NCBI RefSeq assembly: GCF_015775975.1
Contig: NZ_CP064056.1
Span: forward strand, 1,674,001-1,738,000
Direction: 5' to 3'
From: Staphylococcus lloydii
GTDB taxonomy: Bacteria; Bacillota; Bacilli; Staphylococcales; Staphylococcaceae
Length of the DNA: 64,000 nucleotides
Shown: positions 23,205 through 31,820 of the stretch, piece by piece
How the letters are laid out: the number at the start of each line of letters is the position of its first letter
Numbering within the stretch: the first letter of the stretch is position 1
The notes under the pieces: model-generated
The model's database searches: none
What the model was told of the DNA's origin: nothing
The model's input: only the letters and a program-made list of their open reading frames with translations
Program-made: the position numbers and the translations under genes

Positions 23205-24140
23205 TTATTTTAAAATTTCGGCGACACGCAATTTTGCACTACGAGCACGATTATTGTTTTCGGTATCTTCATCGGTTGCAATAATAGGTTTGCGGTTAAC
23301 GCGTTTTAATTTCGGGGTGTATGCTTCTGGTATTACTGGTAGTCCCCTTGGTACTTCTGGTCCTTTTTCATATTCTTGGAACATTTGTTTACACAAACGA
23401 TCTTCTAAAGAATGGAAAGTGATTACAGAAATCCTACCACCAACTTTGACAAGCTCAATCGCTTGTTCTAATGAATCTTCGAAAGCAGCTAATTCATCGT
23501 TTACTGCTATTCTTATTGCTTGGAAAACTCTTTTAGCTGGATGACCACCTTTACGACGAGCTTTCGCTGGTATCCCCTCTTTAATACTGTCTACAAGTTC
23601 TAATGTTGTTTCGATTTCTTTTTGATTACGATTTTGTTCTATACGTCTAGCAATTTGTTTAGCGAATTTTTCTTCTCCATAACGATGGAATATTCTGACT
23701 AAATCTTCAAACGCCCATTCATTTACCACTTCATAAGCTGTAAGTTCTTGCGTCTGATCCATTCGCATATCTAATTTCGCATCATGATGATAACTAAATC
23801 CGCGTTCAGGAACATCTAGCTGTGGGCTCGAAACGCCTAAGTCGTAATAGATACCATCTACTTTTTCAATATCTAAGTCATTTAAAATTTGTGGTAATTC
23901 TCTAAAGTTGTTATGTACGAAGGTTACTTTATACAAATGATCTTTTAAAACTATCTTTGCATTTTCTATAGCTGTAGTATCTTGGTCAATAGCAATCAAT
24001 CTACCTTCATCATTCAATTGATTTAACAAATAGAGCGCATGCCCTGCTCCACCTAGCGTACAGTCTACATACACACCATCTTCTTTAACATTTAAATAAT
24101 CAATGGTTTCTTTTAGCATTACGCTTATATGATGAAACAA
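23205..24140 (-). CDS. rsmH: 16S rRNA (cytosine-1402-N4)-methyltransferase
   Basis: SAM-dependent enzyme (MraW) methylating C1402 in the ribosomal P site. The N-terminal [20 protein letters not shown] motif and [14 protein letters not shown] are intact; the C-terminal [12 protein letters not shown] motif is present. Length is 311. It follows mraZ by 14 bases. Confidence 0.97.
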   Translation of the reverse strand: MFHHISVMLKETIDYLNVKEDGVYVDCTLGGAGHALYLLNQLNDEGRLIAIDQDTTAIENAKIVLKDHLYKVTFVHNNFRELPQILNDLDIEKVDGIYYDLGVSSPQLDVPERGFSYHHDAKLDMRMDQTQELTAYEVVNEWAFEDLVRIFHRYGEEKFAKQIARRIEQNRNQKEIETTLELVDSIKEGIPAKARRKGGHPAKRVFQAIRIAVNDELAAFEDSLEQAIELVKVGGRISVITFHSLEDRLCKQMFQEYEKGPEVPRGLPVIPEAYTPKLKRVNRKPIIATDEDTENNNRARSAKLRVAEILK

Positions 24141-24154
24141 GTTAATTCCTCCAT

Positions 24155-24586
24155 TTAAAAATCAAAATCTATTAAATCTTCAGCAATCTCTTCGAAACTA
24201 TCTTCAGATTCTTCGTAGAAGCCGTTCCAAGTTTCTCTATCCCAAATCTCTATACGATTTGAAACACCGATTACTGTACATTCTTTATCTAAGTTCGCGT
24301 ATTGTCTCAAATTTTGAGGGATGTTAATACGCCCTTGTTTATCAAGCTCTACTTCAACAGCACCTGAAAAGAACATACGCATAAATTTACGTGCATCTTT
24401 CTTTGTCATCGGTAAAGTTTTCATTTTTTCTTCAATAACTTGCCATTCTTCCAAAGTATAGCCAAATAAACACTTATCAAGGCCTCGGGTGATAATAAAA
24501 CGTTCATTTAAGTCATAACGAAATTTAGATGGAACGATCATACGTCCCTTCGTATCTAATTGGTGTTCGTATTCTCCCATGAACAT
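24155..24586 (-). CDS. mraZ: Transcriptional regulator MraZ
   Basis: AbrB-fold DNA-binding protein, first gene of the dcw cluster and known in E. coli and Mycoplasma to bind direct repeats at its own promoter. Two DXXXR-type repeats are visible ([14 protein letters not shown] near 10-23 and [14 protein letters not shown] near 80-95). Length is 143, identical in size to the S. aureus protein. An AGGTGAG site precedes the first of two close ATGs. Three phased repeats lie at its promoter. Confidence 0.96.
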   Translation of the reverse strand: MFMGEYEHQLDTKGRMIVPSKFRYDLNERFIITRGLDKCLFGYTLEEWQVIEEKMKTLPMTKKDARKFMRMFFSGAVEVELDKQGRINIPQNLRQYANLDKECTVIGVSNRIEIWDRETWNGFYEESEDSFEEIAEDLIDFDF

Positions 24587-24616
24587 TTTTTCTCACCTCA
24601 CCTTCTCATATATATA

Positions 24617-24676
24617 ATTTACCACATCTTACCACTATCCTCCACTAATTATACAATTTTCACCAAAATTTATTAA
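24617..24676 (-). promoter_or_regulatory. mraZ promoter with three phased direct repeats (putative MraZ boxes)
   Basis: TTAATA and TATAAT (24648-24676) are 17 bases apart on the minus strand. Immediately downstream are three consecutive 10-base units, AGTGGAGGAT, AGTGGTAAGA and TGTGGTAAAT (24617-24646). Known MraZ sites are short G-rich direct repeats at about one helical turn, so autoregulation is a reasonable inference. Confidence 0.6.
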
Positions 24677-24683
24677 AAAAGAC

Positions 24684-24720
24684 AAAAAAAGACCCGATTC
24701 ATCATTTGATGAATCGGGTC
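24684..24720 (-). terminator. bshC terminator
   Basis: Perfect stem GACCCGATTCATC with GATGAATCGGGTC, tetrabase loop, then seven T on the minus strand. Confidence 0.92.
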
Positions 24721-24734
24721 TAAATACTGATATA

Positions 24735-26348
24735 TCAAGGTTTTATAACTATATGTTCAAAAGTGTAGGAAAGTGGTGGATAGGTGGAGGGGCTGAACAC
24801 ATCTATCCCAAATTCATTCATAATTTGTAATGGATTCCATATTCTTTCTTGTAATCCTTCCATTGGATGCAGTGAATTATTTAATTCCCTAAAGTGTTTC
24901 ATACTGATGTCATTTTCACGTTCGATATTCAATAAATACCGCTTTATTAAATAATCATACTGCTGCATATGAATTTGATTATTTTTTTCCAACAACAATT
25001 TATTGTCATTATTATCTTGTACTTCTTCTTTTAACGACGCATATACCTGCGATTGTTGTTGTTTAAGCTCCTCGATGTTATTAATAAAAGTTTCTGAAGC
25101 ATGAGCACGTATAAATCTATCTTTAGCACTTTCAGTACCATCCGCAATTATTTCTTCTATTGAAAGCGCGTATTTCGATGATAATTTTTCAATTCTTTCA
25201 TTAATATAGCTTATTCTTAATCTTGGAATAACAATCGGCATTTCTATATTTAAAGTTTCAAAAACTTCATTTAGTTCTGCCCAATATTTAATTTCACTCG
25301 GTCCACCTACAAAAGCTATCGTATTAAATAACCATTCTTCCATTAATGGACGTGTGACAACATTATTAGAAAATCTTTCTGGCGATTGTTCTACAATATT
25401 TAACAATTCTTCTTTAGTATAGAAGGAATTGGATTTGCTCGTTTTAAATTTGCCATCTTCAAAAGTTAATAATTGTCTCATATTGTCTTCTTCGATAAAT
25501 AAATGCACATTTGTATCAGTTTGAATCATTTGTTCAAAACCGTGAGATTCTAATTTAACTTGTGCCGATCTAAAAGCTTCATCTACTTCATTAAATCTAT
25601 TTATTAATTCTTTTAAGAAAGGCTGTTCCAAAGTTCTTAAATATTTGTCTTGCGCATCTATAAATAATACACCATATTCTTTAAAGACTTCATGTAGTAA
25701 CGCTTTAAACATAGCTGTCCAACTATCATAACGATCAATAATATTGTGACTTAATGTTAACAATGCTTTCGTATGCTTTGTTTCAGGTTGATGTTTGAAA
25801 AATTGAGTTAAAGCATCTTTTAATTGTAACTTATTTGGATAGTAATTAGACATGCTATCTTCAGGGGGTTCTAAAGTATGATATTTAACTTTATGTAACT
25901 GTGCTTCATGATTACTATATACAAATGTATGATTAACTTCATCAAAGTCATGATCTTCACCGGCTATCCAAAAAACAGGCACAACAGTCGTTCCATAATC
26001 TTTAGCTAGCGACTGACTTAAAGTTATAATCGAGAATATTTTATGAAAAGTATATAGCGGTCCACCAAATAAACCAGCTTGTTGACCTCCTATAACTACT
26101 TTCGCCCCTTCTCTTAATTGTTCAATATTTGTAAGTTGTTGCGAAGACAAAGTCAAGTCACTCATATATTGATGAATTACATTTGCAAGTTGTTGTTCTC
26201 TACCATTCGTGGATTGTTCCACTTTGTATTTATAATTATCATTGGCCATGGCATCAAATTGATAAAATTTATTTAACGTTTCATCACTATTAGCAAGGCG
26301 CGTTATGAATTGATCTTTTTCGTTTAATTTTGTCGTCATACAATCCAT
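24735..26348 (-). CDS. bshC: Bacillithiol biosynthesis cysteine ligase BshC
   Basis: Last step of bacillithiol synthesis: adds cysteine to glucosaminyl malate. The 537 residues contain the family blocks [37 protein letters not shown] and [12 protein letters not shown] at the C terminus, and a long coiled coil around 410-480. The first of two close ATGs is eight bases from AAGGAG. It has its own promoter and terminator, so it is transcribed apart from mraZ. Confidence 0.95.
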   Translation of the reverse strand: MDCMTTKLNEKDQFITRLANSDETLNKFYQFDAMANDNYKYKVEQSTNGREQQLANVIHQYMSDLTLSSQQLTNIEQLREGAKVVIGGQQAGLFGGPLYTFHKIFSIITLSQSLAKDYGTTVVPVFWIAGEDHDFDEVNHTFVYSNHEAQLHKVKYHTLEPPEDSMSNYYPNKLQLKDALTQFFKHQPETKHTKALLTLSHNIIDRYDSWTAMFKALLHEVFKEYGVLFIDAQDKYLRTLEQPFLKELINRFNEVDEAFRSAQVKLESHGFEQMIQTDTNVHLFIEEDNMRQLLTFEDGKFKTSKSNSFYTKEELLNIVEQSPERFSNNVVTRPLMEEWLFNTIAFVGGPSEIKYWAELNEVFETLNIEMPIVIPRLRISYINERIEKLSSKYALSIEEIIADGTESAKDRFIRAHASETFINNIEELKQQQSQVYASLKEEVQDNNDNKLLLEKNNQIHMQQYDYLIKRYLLNIERENDISMKHFRELNNSLHPMEGLQERIWNPLQIMNEFGIDVFSPSTYPPLSYTFEHIVIKP

Positions 26349-26381
26349 TTATAATTCTCCTTATGTCCTATATTCCTAATT

Positions 26382-26410
26382 AGTATAAAGTTTATACAGT
26401 ACTTTGACAA
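26382..26410 (-). promoter_or_regulatory. bshC promoter
   Basis: TTGTCA and TATACT are separated by exactly 17 bases on the minus strand, 34 bases before the bshC start. Confidence 0.75.
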
Positions 26411-26536
26411 TTTTACGGCTTACATATAAAAAATTTCTTTCCCATAAAAATATATTTAGTTAATTTCAACTAATGATTTTTAATTTAGATTTCAAAATTA
26501 TCTATGGGTAAAATCAGTATTTATATACATCTAAAA

Positions 26537-26567
26537 TTGTGAAAAATCATAATATTTAGGGTATAAT
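26537..26567 (+). promoter_or_regulatory. Probable promoter of the GNAT gene
   Basis: A perfect TATAAT lies 32 bases before the start; the best -35 (TTGTGA) is 19 bases upstream, longer than ideal. Confidence 0.45.
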
Positions 26568-26599
26568 AGAATATATAAAAATAAAGGGGGGAAGATGCT

Positions 26600-27040
26600 A
26601 TGACAAGCGTAAAGCGTCTTGATATAAATTATAAAACTGATGAATTATTCGAAGATTTTAGAAACTTCGGTAATAAAGACTTATATATGGTAGATGAACT
26701 GCGTGGCGAAATGATTGATGCAAGTTCTGAATCTCCATTCTATGGTATCTATGTAGGTGAAAGATTAGGAGCAAGGATGGCCCTATATAGAAAAGGAGAA
26801 GTCGAAGAAGAACATTTCCCAGAATTCGATGACTATTTAATTATCTGGAAATTAGAAGTCTTAAAAGATTTCCAAGATCGTGGTTATGGTACTGAGCTAT
26901 TAGACTTTGCTAAATCACATGGTTTACCTATTAAAGTCATTGCACGTAACCAATCAAAAGACTTTTTCGTTAAACAAGGGTTGAAGGATTTACAACAAAA
27001 AAACAGCGAAGATTATGACGTATTAATATGGGAACCTTAA
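26600..27040 (+). CDS. GNAT family N-acetyltransferase (YlbP-like)
   Basis: A 146-residue acetyltransferase; the acetyl-CoA loop reads QDRGYG (92-97) followed by a helix TELLDFAKSHG. The substrate is unknown. The N-terminal half matches the YlbP-like group kept next to bshC in staphylococci as I recall it. A GGGGGGAAG ribosome site lies upstream of the ATG. It converges with the HAD gene and shares a bidirectional terminator with it. Confidence 0.85.
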   Translation: MTSVKRLDINYKTDELFEDFRNFGNKDLYMVDELRGEMIDASSESPFYGIYVGERLGARMALYRKGEVEEEHFPEFDDYLIIWKLEVLKDFQDRGYGTELLDFAKSHGLPIKVIARNQSKDFFVKQGLKDLQQKNSEDYDVLIWEP

Positions 27041-27077
27041 AAAGGATTGTGTTAGATTTATCTAACACAATCCTTTT
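27040..27077. terminator. Bidirectional terminator between the GNAT and HAD genes
   Basis: A perfect 17-bp inverted repeat (AAAAGGATTGTGTTAGA and complement) with a four-base loop carries A and T runs on both sides, serving both convergent genes. Confidence 0.9.
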
Positions 27078-27759
27078 ATATTGCTACTAACAATTCATTA
27101 AAATGATTAATCGTTACGTCTGCTTTAATATTAGTGTCGTTAATTTGATGTCTAGGATTAAACCAACACGTTTTTATTTTCGCATTTATACCACCTAGTA
27201 TATCTGAACTTAATGAATCACCAACTATCATCGTATTACTTCTTCGATGTTCACCAATTTTATCAAATACATAATCAAAAAATTCAGGCATAGGTTTTTG
27301 ATAGCCAGTCTCTTCTGAAACAAATACATCATCAAACAAATCTTTAAACGCAGCTTTGTTTATTCTTCGCTCTTGCGTTTCTAATACACCATTAGTTACT
27401 ATATATAAATTAAATTTATTACTTAACTCTTTTAATGTATTTAACATATTGTCAAAATAAGTTAATGGTGCATTGGCTAATTCATTTCTGAAAATATGAT
27501 CAGCTTCGTGACCATCTATATGAATATTATAATTTTCAAAAAAACGTTCAAAACGTTGTGATAAAACCTCTTCCTTAGTTAGCTCGCCTTTTTGAAAATC
27601 TTGCCAATGTTGTTGATTCACTTTGGTAAAATAATTAAAGTCTTGTGGTGATGCATCAAAATCATAATGATCTACCATTTTATAAAAAGCATATGTTTCA
27701 GCAGCTTCAAAATCTACCAAAGTATCATCAAAATCAAACAGAATTGTACCTTCCTTCAT
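27076..27759 (-). CDS. HAD hydrolase, YjjG/YfnB-type pyrimidine nucleotidase
   Basis: HAD motif I is LFDFDDTLVDFE near the N terminus, with motif II YIVTNG, a Lys in the GYQKPMPEFF segment and motif IV VGDSLSSDI. The cap and length (227 residues) fit the YjjG family, which dephosphorylates non-canonical pyrimidine nucleotides; substrate is inferred from family only. The ATG at MKEGTILFDF is chosen; an in-frame TTG five codons upstream overlaps the G-rich ribosome site. Confidence 0.88.
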   Translation of the reverse strand: MKEGTILFDFDDTLVDFEAAETYAFYKMVDHYDFDASPQDFNYFTKVNQQHWQDFQKGELTKEEVLSQRFERFFENYNIHIDGHEADHIFRNELANAPLTYFDNMLNTLKELSNKFNLYIVTNGVLETQERRINKAAFKDLFDDVFVSEETGYQKPMPEFFDYVFDKIGEHRRSNTMIVGDSLSSDILGGINAKIKTCWFNPRHQINDTNIKADVTINHFNELLVAI

Positions 27760-27786
27760 TATATCCCCCCACAATTATTAACTTTA

Positions 27787-28041
27787 TTACTCACTATGAC
27801 TTTTTCTAACAAAAGTTCTAATTACACGTACAAACATAGAAACTGTCGGCACTAACATTAACAATAATACGATATAGTATAAATTAACAACAGCGTTTTC
27901 CCATGTGAACGGAACTAAAAAGCCACTTATCATAATACATAAAGCAATAAAAAAATTAACAAATAAACATGTTATAAAATCTATAACTTTAGCCGTTCCT
28001 TTAAAGTCAAATGCGCGTTTCCAAAAATTAATATAAGTCAT
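27787..28041 (-). CDS. Small membrane protein, DUF805-like
   Basis: An 84-residue protein with two strong hydrophobic segments (about 20-42 and 50-72) and a basic C terminus. The opening NFWKRAFDFKGTAK resembles the start of DUF805 proteins, which are usually longer, so it may be a short or shortened member. A GGAGGA site precedes the ATG. The structured region with a terminator upstream could be its leader. Function unknown. Confidence 0.75.
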   Translation of the reverse strand: MTYINFWKRAFDFKGTAKVIDFITCLFVNFFIALCIMISGFLVPFTWENAVVNLYYIVLLLMLVPTVSMFVRVIRTFVRKSHSE

Positions 28042-28146
28042 TCAATTGTCCTCCGTTAAGTTTATTGTCTTTCTAAATTAATTTTAATATTATATATTTA
28101 AAAGTCTATATTAATTCTTATATGAGTAAAAATTTTGGAATAAAAA

Positions 28147-28290
28147 GCAAAAAAGGCAACCATATACGGTTGCCATAACAGAATGAATGTCCATTTAAAT
28201 CAAATGTTACCATTTGATTGTGTATCACTGTTTGAGCAGAACAATGATACAAGAGAACTTAAGTGTACAAATCTCTTGAATATTTGTAAC
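28147..28290 (-). ncRNA. Candidate structured RNA or attenuator leader
   Basis: Four hairpins follow each other on the minus strand in a gene-free stretch: CAAGAGA/TCTCTTG (28250-28278), an 11-bp GTATCATTGTT/AACAGTGATAC stem (28222-28250), a perfect ATCAAATG/CATTTGAT stem (28199-28218), and a terminator GGCAACC/GGTTGCC with six T (28149-28174). A weak promoter (GTTACA, 17 bases, TACACT) may lie over the first hairpin. It could be a free sRNA or a leader ending 110 bases before the small membrane gene. No known family recognised. Confidence 0.5.
28149..28174 (-). terminator. Intrinsic terminator in the gene-free stretch
   Basis: GGCAACC and GGTTGCC with a six-base loop, then TTTTTT on the minus strand. 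No gene ends directly before it, which is why an RNA gene or leader is suspected. The rest of 28291-28449 is AT-rich and shows no other feature. Confidence 0.8.
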
Positions 28291-28449
28291 ACACTCGTAA
28301 TATAACATTAATTAAATAGAAATAAAACTCCTAACGCCATTTAGTAATTTAAAATATATATGTCGCGGAACACTATTAAAAATACATGTATCGATACACG
28401 ATTAAACTATTTATAATTAAGTATTTATAACCGGAAATATTGTTCCCTA

Positions 28450-28770
28450 TTACTCTACTATTTCATATTTTTTTATTTGTTTTTCTATTTTTTGATATTT
28501 TGCTTTTTCTTGTTCCTCAGTTTCTTTATTCATACTTTTATGTTCTTCAACATGATCTGGTCTAGAGACCCAAGCTTGAAAGTCCTTTTTATCGTCCCAT
28601 TTTGAAACAATAGCATATTCTAATTTGTTTTTAGACTCACTTTTCCACACTTCAGCACCTCTGAAACCTTGAAAACCCTCAAAGTCCTCTTTAGCATGAC
28701 TTGCTTTATTATCTAAGATAGAACGCACTTCAAAATCTTTAGTTGAAAACGTAACTTGTGCAATAAACAA
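28450..28770 (-). CDS. IsdG/ABM-type monooxygenase-like protein
   Basis: A 106-residue antibiotic-biosynthesis-monooxygenase (ABM) fold protein, the group that includes the haem-degrading IsdG and HmoA enzymes. Trp67 (FQAWVSR) and His77 (VEEHKSM) fall at exactly the IsdG catalytic positions by simple numbering, but position 7 is Thr, not the Asn of IsdG. Haem degradation is therefore possible but unproven; another small-molecule role is equally open. The C-terminal 30 residues are Lys/Glu-rich helix. An AAAGGAGTG ribosome site lies upstream. No isd genes are nearby. Confidence 0.75.
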   Translation of the reverse strand: MFIAQVTFSTKDFEVRSILDNKASHAKEDFEGFQGFRGAEVWKSESKNKLEYAIVSKWDDKKDFQAWVSRPDHVEEHKSMNKETEEQEKAKYQKIEKQIKKYEIVE

Positions 28771-29020
28771 TCTTAATCACTCCTTTTTCAATGTATAACT
28801 TAATGTAACAGACTTAAGTTTTTAAAACATATGAAATGCACCACAAAATTAATATTAGGGTTAGTGACCATCCAAATTATATTAATATGTAAAAGCAATT
28901 TAACGTCGTATTTATGGCGTAAAATTCCTAACATTAAATAGATGAGCTTACTTGATTTAAAAAGCAATATGTTATTCTTAATAAAAAATAATCTTCAGAT
29001 TTTAAGAAAGGAGAATTTTA

Positions 29021-29743
29021 ATGTTATCACTATTATCAATATTATTTATCATTATATCTGTTATACAATTTTTCGTTATATTAATTGATATAGTCAAAAG
29101 CCCTCAAAAAATGTTTATCATGAATATTGTTTGGCCTCTAACAGGACTCTATTTCCCTATTTTAGGTATCATTGGCTATTACAGTTTAGGAAAAACAAAC
29201 AATGATAGTCATTCACATCATAGTCATTCACATCATAGTCATTCACATCATAGTCATTCACATCATAGTCATTCACATCATAGTCATTCACATCATAGTA
29301 AACCATTTTGGCAAAGCGTAACTATATCTACAACACACTGTAGCGCAGGTTGTTCTTTAGGAAATTTAATTGGAGCTCCAATTATTTTCTTGTTTGGGAT
29401 AACATTCTTTAACAATGAGTTAGCTACTACACTAATAACAGAGTTTATTTTAGCGTATATTTTCGGATTATTATTTCAGTATTTTCATATGGAAATCAAA
29501 CATGATCATCCATTTGCAGACTTAATGGATGCAATAAAAGCAGACACTTTATCACTTATAGCATTTGAAATTGGTATGTTTGGCTTTATGATAATAATGC
29601 ATTTTGCAATTAATAATGCACTTCTACAACCAAATAAATTAGAATATTGGTTCTTAATGCAAATAGCTATGCTTATTGGTTTTATCACCAGTTATCCTAT
29701 AAATTGGTATCTTGTCAAAAAAGGAATAAAACATGCAATGTAA
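29021..29743 (+). CDS. DUF4396 membrane protein with His/Ser repeat
   Basis: A 240-residue protein with about six hydrophobic segments. The first two (about 1-57) and later four flank a cytosolic or external loop (residues 63-92) made of six S-H-S-H-H repeats, strongly suggesting metal binding. The motif STTHCSAGCSLGNLIGAPIIF after the repeat and FHMEIKHDHPFADLMDAIKADTLS are typical of the DUF4396 family, whose function is not established. AAAGGAG precedes the ATG. Copper or other metal handling is a guess only. Confidence 0.8.
   Translation: MLSLLSILFIIISVIQFFVILIDIVKSPQKMFIMNIVWPLTGLYFPILGIIGYYSLGKTNNDSHSHHSHSHHSHSHHSHSHHSHSHHSHSHHSKPFWQSVTISTTHCSAGCSLGNLIGAPIIFLFGITFFNNELATTLITEFILAYIFGLLFQYFHMEIKHDHPFADLMDAIKADTLSLIAFEIGMFGFMIIMHFAINNALLQPNKLEYWFLMQIAMLIGFITSYPINWYLVKKGIKHAM
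29206..29295 (+). repeat. Six perfect 15-bp tandem repeats in frame
   Basis: The unit TAGTCATTCACATCA occurs six times without a mismatch, followed by a partial TAG. Because the unit is five codons, slippage would change repeat number without a frameshift. Confidence 0.97.
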
Positions 29744-29767
29744 TGTAAACTGAACAATTTTATTGAA

Positions 29768-29798
29768 CAAAAATAACCCCACCTAAAAATAGATGGGG
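29768..29798 (-). terminator. Terminator of the isaB-like gene
   Basis: CCCCATCT and AGGTGGGG pair (one G-T) on the minus strand, followed by TTATTTTTG. It probably also limits read-through from the convergent DUF4396 gene. Confidence 0.7.
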
Positions 29799-29884
29799 CT
29801 GTAATCAAAACATTGCCACTGAATGGCTCCTTTAATTGTATCATAAAAATAAGCCATATCTTAATATATGTTGTTATTTAATCA

Positions 29885-30376
29885 TTAACTATTAATTTGA
29901 ACTTTTGTAACATATCCATCGTTGAGATAAAATTGAACTTTTTTACCACCGATATTGTAAATATAATTTAGGCCTGCCGGTGAGTCAGTTGGCGAAGCTT
30001 TAGCTTGTCCGTAAGCATTAAATAAAGCTTCTTTTGAAACAGATTTACCATCTAAATCAAAAGTTACAGAATCGGCTTTATTTTCACCCACTACGCGAAA
30101 AGATTGATCATACTTGTCTACCATTTTACTAGTATTTGAATCTCCCTTAGAAATTTTATATCCATTGATTTTTAAATTATCGTACTTAATTGCATTTTTG
30201 AAGTTTTTATCCAATATAAAGTTACTACTTGCAGAAGTATAGCCTGTATAATTGTAATAAGGCGTTTGCGCAGCATGGGCTTCATTTTGAACATTTTGGG
30301 AAGCTAAAGCATTAGCTCCTATCGTTGTGCCAAATACTAAACTACTTGCTAAAGCGATTTTTGAAACTTTATTCAC
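29885..30376 (-). CDS. IsaB-like secreted protein
   Basis: A 163-residue exported protein: Lys-containing N terminus, hydrophobic core (7-25) and a probable signal peptidase site after AHAA (about 36). The mature part resembles immunodominant staphylococcal antigen B, including TPYYNYTGYTSASSNFILDKNF (in part) and KYDQSFRVVGEN. IsaB is described as an extracellular nucleic-acid-binding protein. Translation begins at GTG after AGGAGTGG. A perfect inverted repeat lies 22 bases upstream of the start codon, in the leader. Confidence 0.8.
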   Translation of the reverse strand: MNKVSKIALASSLVFGTTIGANALASQNVQNEAHAAQTPYYNYTGYTSASSNFILDKNFKNAIKYDNLKINGYKISKGDSNTSKMVDKYDQSFRVVGENKADSVTFDLDGKSVSKEALFNAYGQAKASPTDSPAGLNYIYNIGGKKVQFYLNDGYVTKVQINS

Positions 30377-30397
30377 CTAACCACTCCTAATTTGTAT

Positions 30398-30417
30398 TTG
30401 AATCATAAACGATTCAA
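30398..30417. promoter_or_regulatory. Perfect palindrome in the isaB-like leader
   Basis: TTGAATC, six bases, GATTCAA. It sits between a TATAAT-containing region and the ribosome site of the isaB-like gene and could be an operator or a small hairpin. The binding factor is unknown. Confidence 0.5.
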
Positions 30418-30520
30418 TTGTAATACTACATCATTTATACATATTATACAATTTAGAAGATGAATAATTAAAAGCAGTTATTCGAATGAGTATGTATCTT
30501 TTATATAATATTTTTATAAA

Positions 30521-30537
30521 TTTGTATAATGTACAAA
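30521..30537. promoter_or_regulatory. Palindrome over a -10 box upstream of the SMR pseudogene
   Basis: TTTGTA, five bases, TACAAA overlaps a TATAAT (30525-30530) on the plus strand, about 125 bases before the SMR ATG. This is a plausible TetR-type operator; no regulator gene is adjacent. The remaining leader shows a GGAGG at about 30558 with no start codon after it. Confidence 0.4.
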
Positions 30538-30662
30538 TAACATATTTATTTTTTGGAGGAACAATCTTTATTTAATTAATATAAGTTGTTATCATGGTAA
30601 TAAGACAAAAAAAGTCATACATTTATATTTATTTCTAAAATACATAACCGAAGGGAGTTTTT

Positions 30663-30986
30663 ATGGCATAATTATATTTATTTATAGCAATAATAACCGA
30701 AATAACTGGTAGTGTATCATTGAAAGCTTCAGAAGGTTTTAGCAAATTATATCCAAGTTTATCCGCAATATTTTCTTTTATAATTTGTTTTTATTTTTTT
30801 AGTTTAGCAATGAAATACCTACCTTTAGGCTTAAGTTACGCAACATGGGCTGGCTTAGGTTTAGTGCTAAGTACAATCCTTTCAGTCGTAATATTCAAAG
30901 AATCGCTGAACTCAATCGGGATTATATCAATAATATTTATAACAATTGGTATCGTTTTACTAAATACTATTGGTACATCAAGATAA
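30663..30986 (+). pseudogene. Small multidrug resistance (QacC-like) transporter with a stop at codon 3
   Basis: From an ATG preceded by GAAGGGAG, the frame reads Met-Ala-stop and then continues open for 104 codons as an SMR protein of the QacC/Smr type. Counting the stop as Tyr3 gives 107 residues, exactly the family length, with the essential Glu at position 13 (IITEITGS), KASEGFSKLYPS, SYATWAGLGLVL and a normal C terminus. A one-base change (TAT or TAC to TAA) explains it. The only later start, TTG at 30720, would lose transmembrane helix 1 and Glu13. Inactive unless the stop is read through or reverted. Confidence 0.8.
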
Positions 30987-31027
30987 TTAACTAATTATCT
31001 ATAAGGCTCAATTTATTAATTAATTTA

Positions 31028-31071
31028 AAAACAAACCACCCTGCGACATGTGTAGGGTAGTTTGTTTTGTT
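31028..31071 (+). terminator. Terminator of the SMR gene
   Basis: ACAAACCACCCT and AGGGTAGTTTGT pair with one mismatch, followed by TTTGTTT on the plus strand. Confidence 0.75.
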
Positions 31072-31117
31072 TCAGGACAAGAAGAAATCTGTTTTTAAAA
31101 AAACAGAAACATTCAAC

Positions 31118-31708
31118 TTATACATACGGATTTCCATATTTTTCACTATATTTATAGAAGCCAAATCTATTCATAAACATTTTCTTTTTAATGTTTTCTT
31201 CAGAAGTAAAATCAATCTCTCTTAAAATTGATTCAGTAAATTCAAGTGGAGCTGTACCATTTGCTGTTATAAGCGAATTATCTCTAACACTTTGCTTCTC
31301 TATAAATTTAAACTCAGGTTTATATTTTTTATAATTTTGCCACATATAAGCCGAATTACCAGTATGTTTATATTTATTCAAAAAACCATTTCTAGCTAAA
31401 TAATCAACTGCACCACATATAGCACCAATTACTATATTTTTCTTAAATGCTTCATTAACGAAATTAAAAAGCCTCTCAGAATCAATATCCCACGAATCCC
31501 CTCCAATCATGACTAACAGGTCATAATCCTTGGGTTCACCATCAATAACATAGTCTACTAAAACAGAAAAACCGCCCAAAGAAGACACCTTTTTATTAAT
31601 AGAAACAGTACTTACAGACCAACTATCACTTTGATGTAAAGTTGAAGATAGATATGCACCTTCCCAATCTGCAAACTCATCTAATAAAAGAAATAAAGCT
31701 TTTTTCAA
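31118..31708 (-). CDS. DJ-1/PfpI family protein (class I glutamine amidotransferase-like)
   Basis: A 196-residue protein with the DJ-1/PfpI fold: KKALFLLLDEFADWEGAYL at the N terminus contains the conserved acidic residue, and the nucleophile elbow is VIGAICGAVDYLA with Cys98. It resembles the YdeA/YoaZ-like intracellular protease or stress group; substrate unknown. The start is TTG, seven bases after AAAAGGAG; no ATG is available near this site. Base composition is low in G+C like the rest of the slot. Confidence 0.82.
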   Translation of the reverse strand: MKKALFLLLDEFADWEGAYLSSTLHQSDSWSVSTVSINKKVSSLGGFSVLVDYVIDGEPKDYDLLVMIGGDSWDIDSERLFNFVNEAFKKNIVIGAICGAVDYLARNGFLNKYKHTGNSAYMWQNYKKYKPEFKFIEKQSVRDNSLITANGTAPLEFTESILREIDFTSEENIKKKMFMNRFGFYKYSEKYGNPYV

Positions 31709-31820
31709 AATAAAAACTCCTTTTATTTTTAGATTACTTAACCTTATTACTTTATACACACTGACCTCGTACCCCTTAACAATCATAAAACTTGTCTAAT
31801 GTTCGACTTAATAGACCACA

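Noticed and set aside
23131..23544. Plus-strand frame of 137 codons across ftsL and rsmH
   Set aside because: It overlaps two conserved genes on the other strand and looks like codon-bias shadow.
28831..28941. A 36-codon plus-strand frame (MKCTTKLILGLVTIQIILIC at its start) before the DUF4396 gene
   Set aside because: Hydrophobic and psm-like in size, but it has no ribosome site and no psm sequence pattern.
29206..29295. Repeat array suggestive of CRISPR
   Set aside because: The units are contiguous without spacers and lie in a coding frame.
30540..30662. Guanidine-type riboswitch before the SMR gene
   Set aside because: Such switches occur before SMR genes, but I see no ACGR loops or other known guanidine aptamer features.
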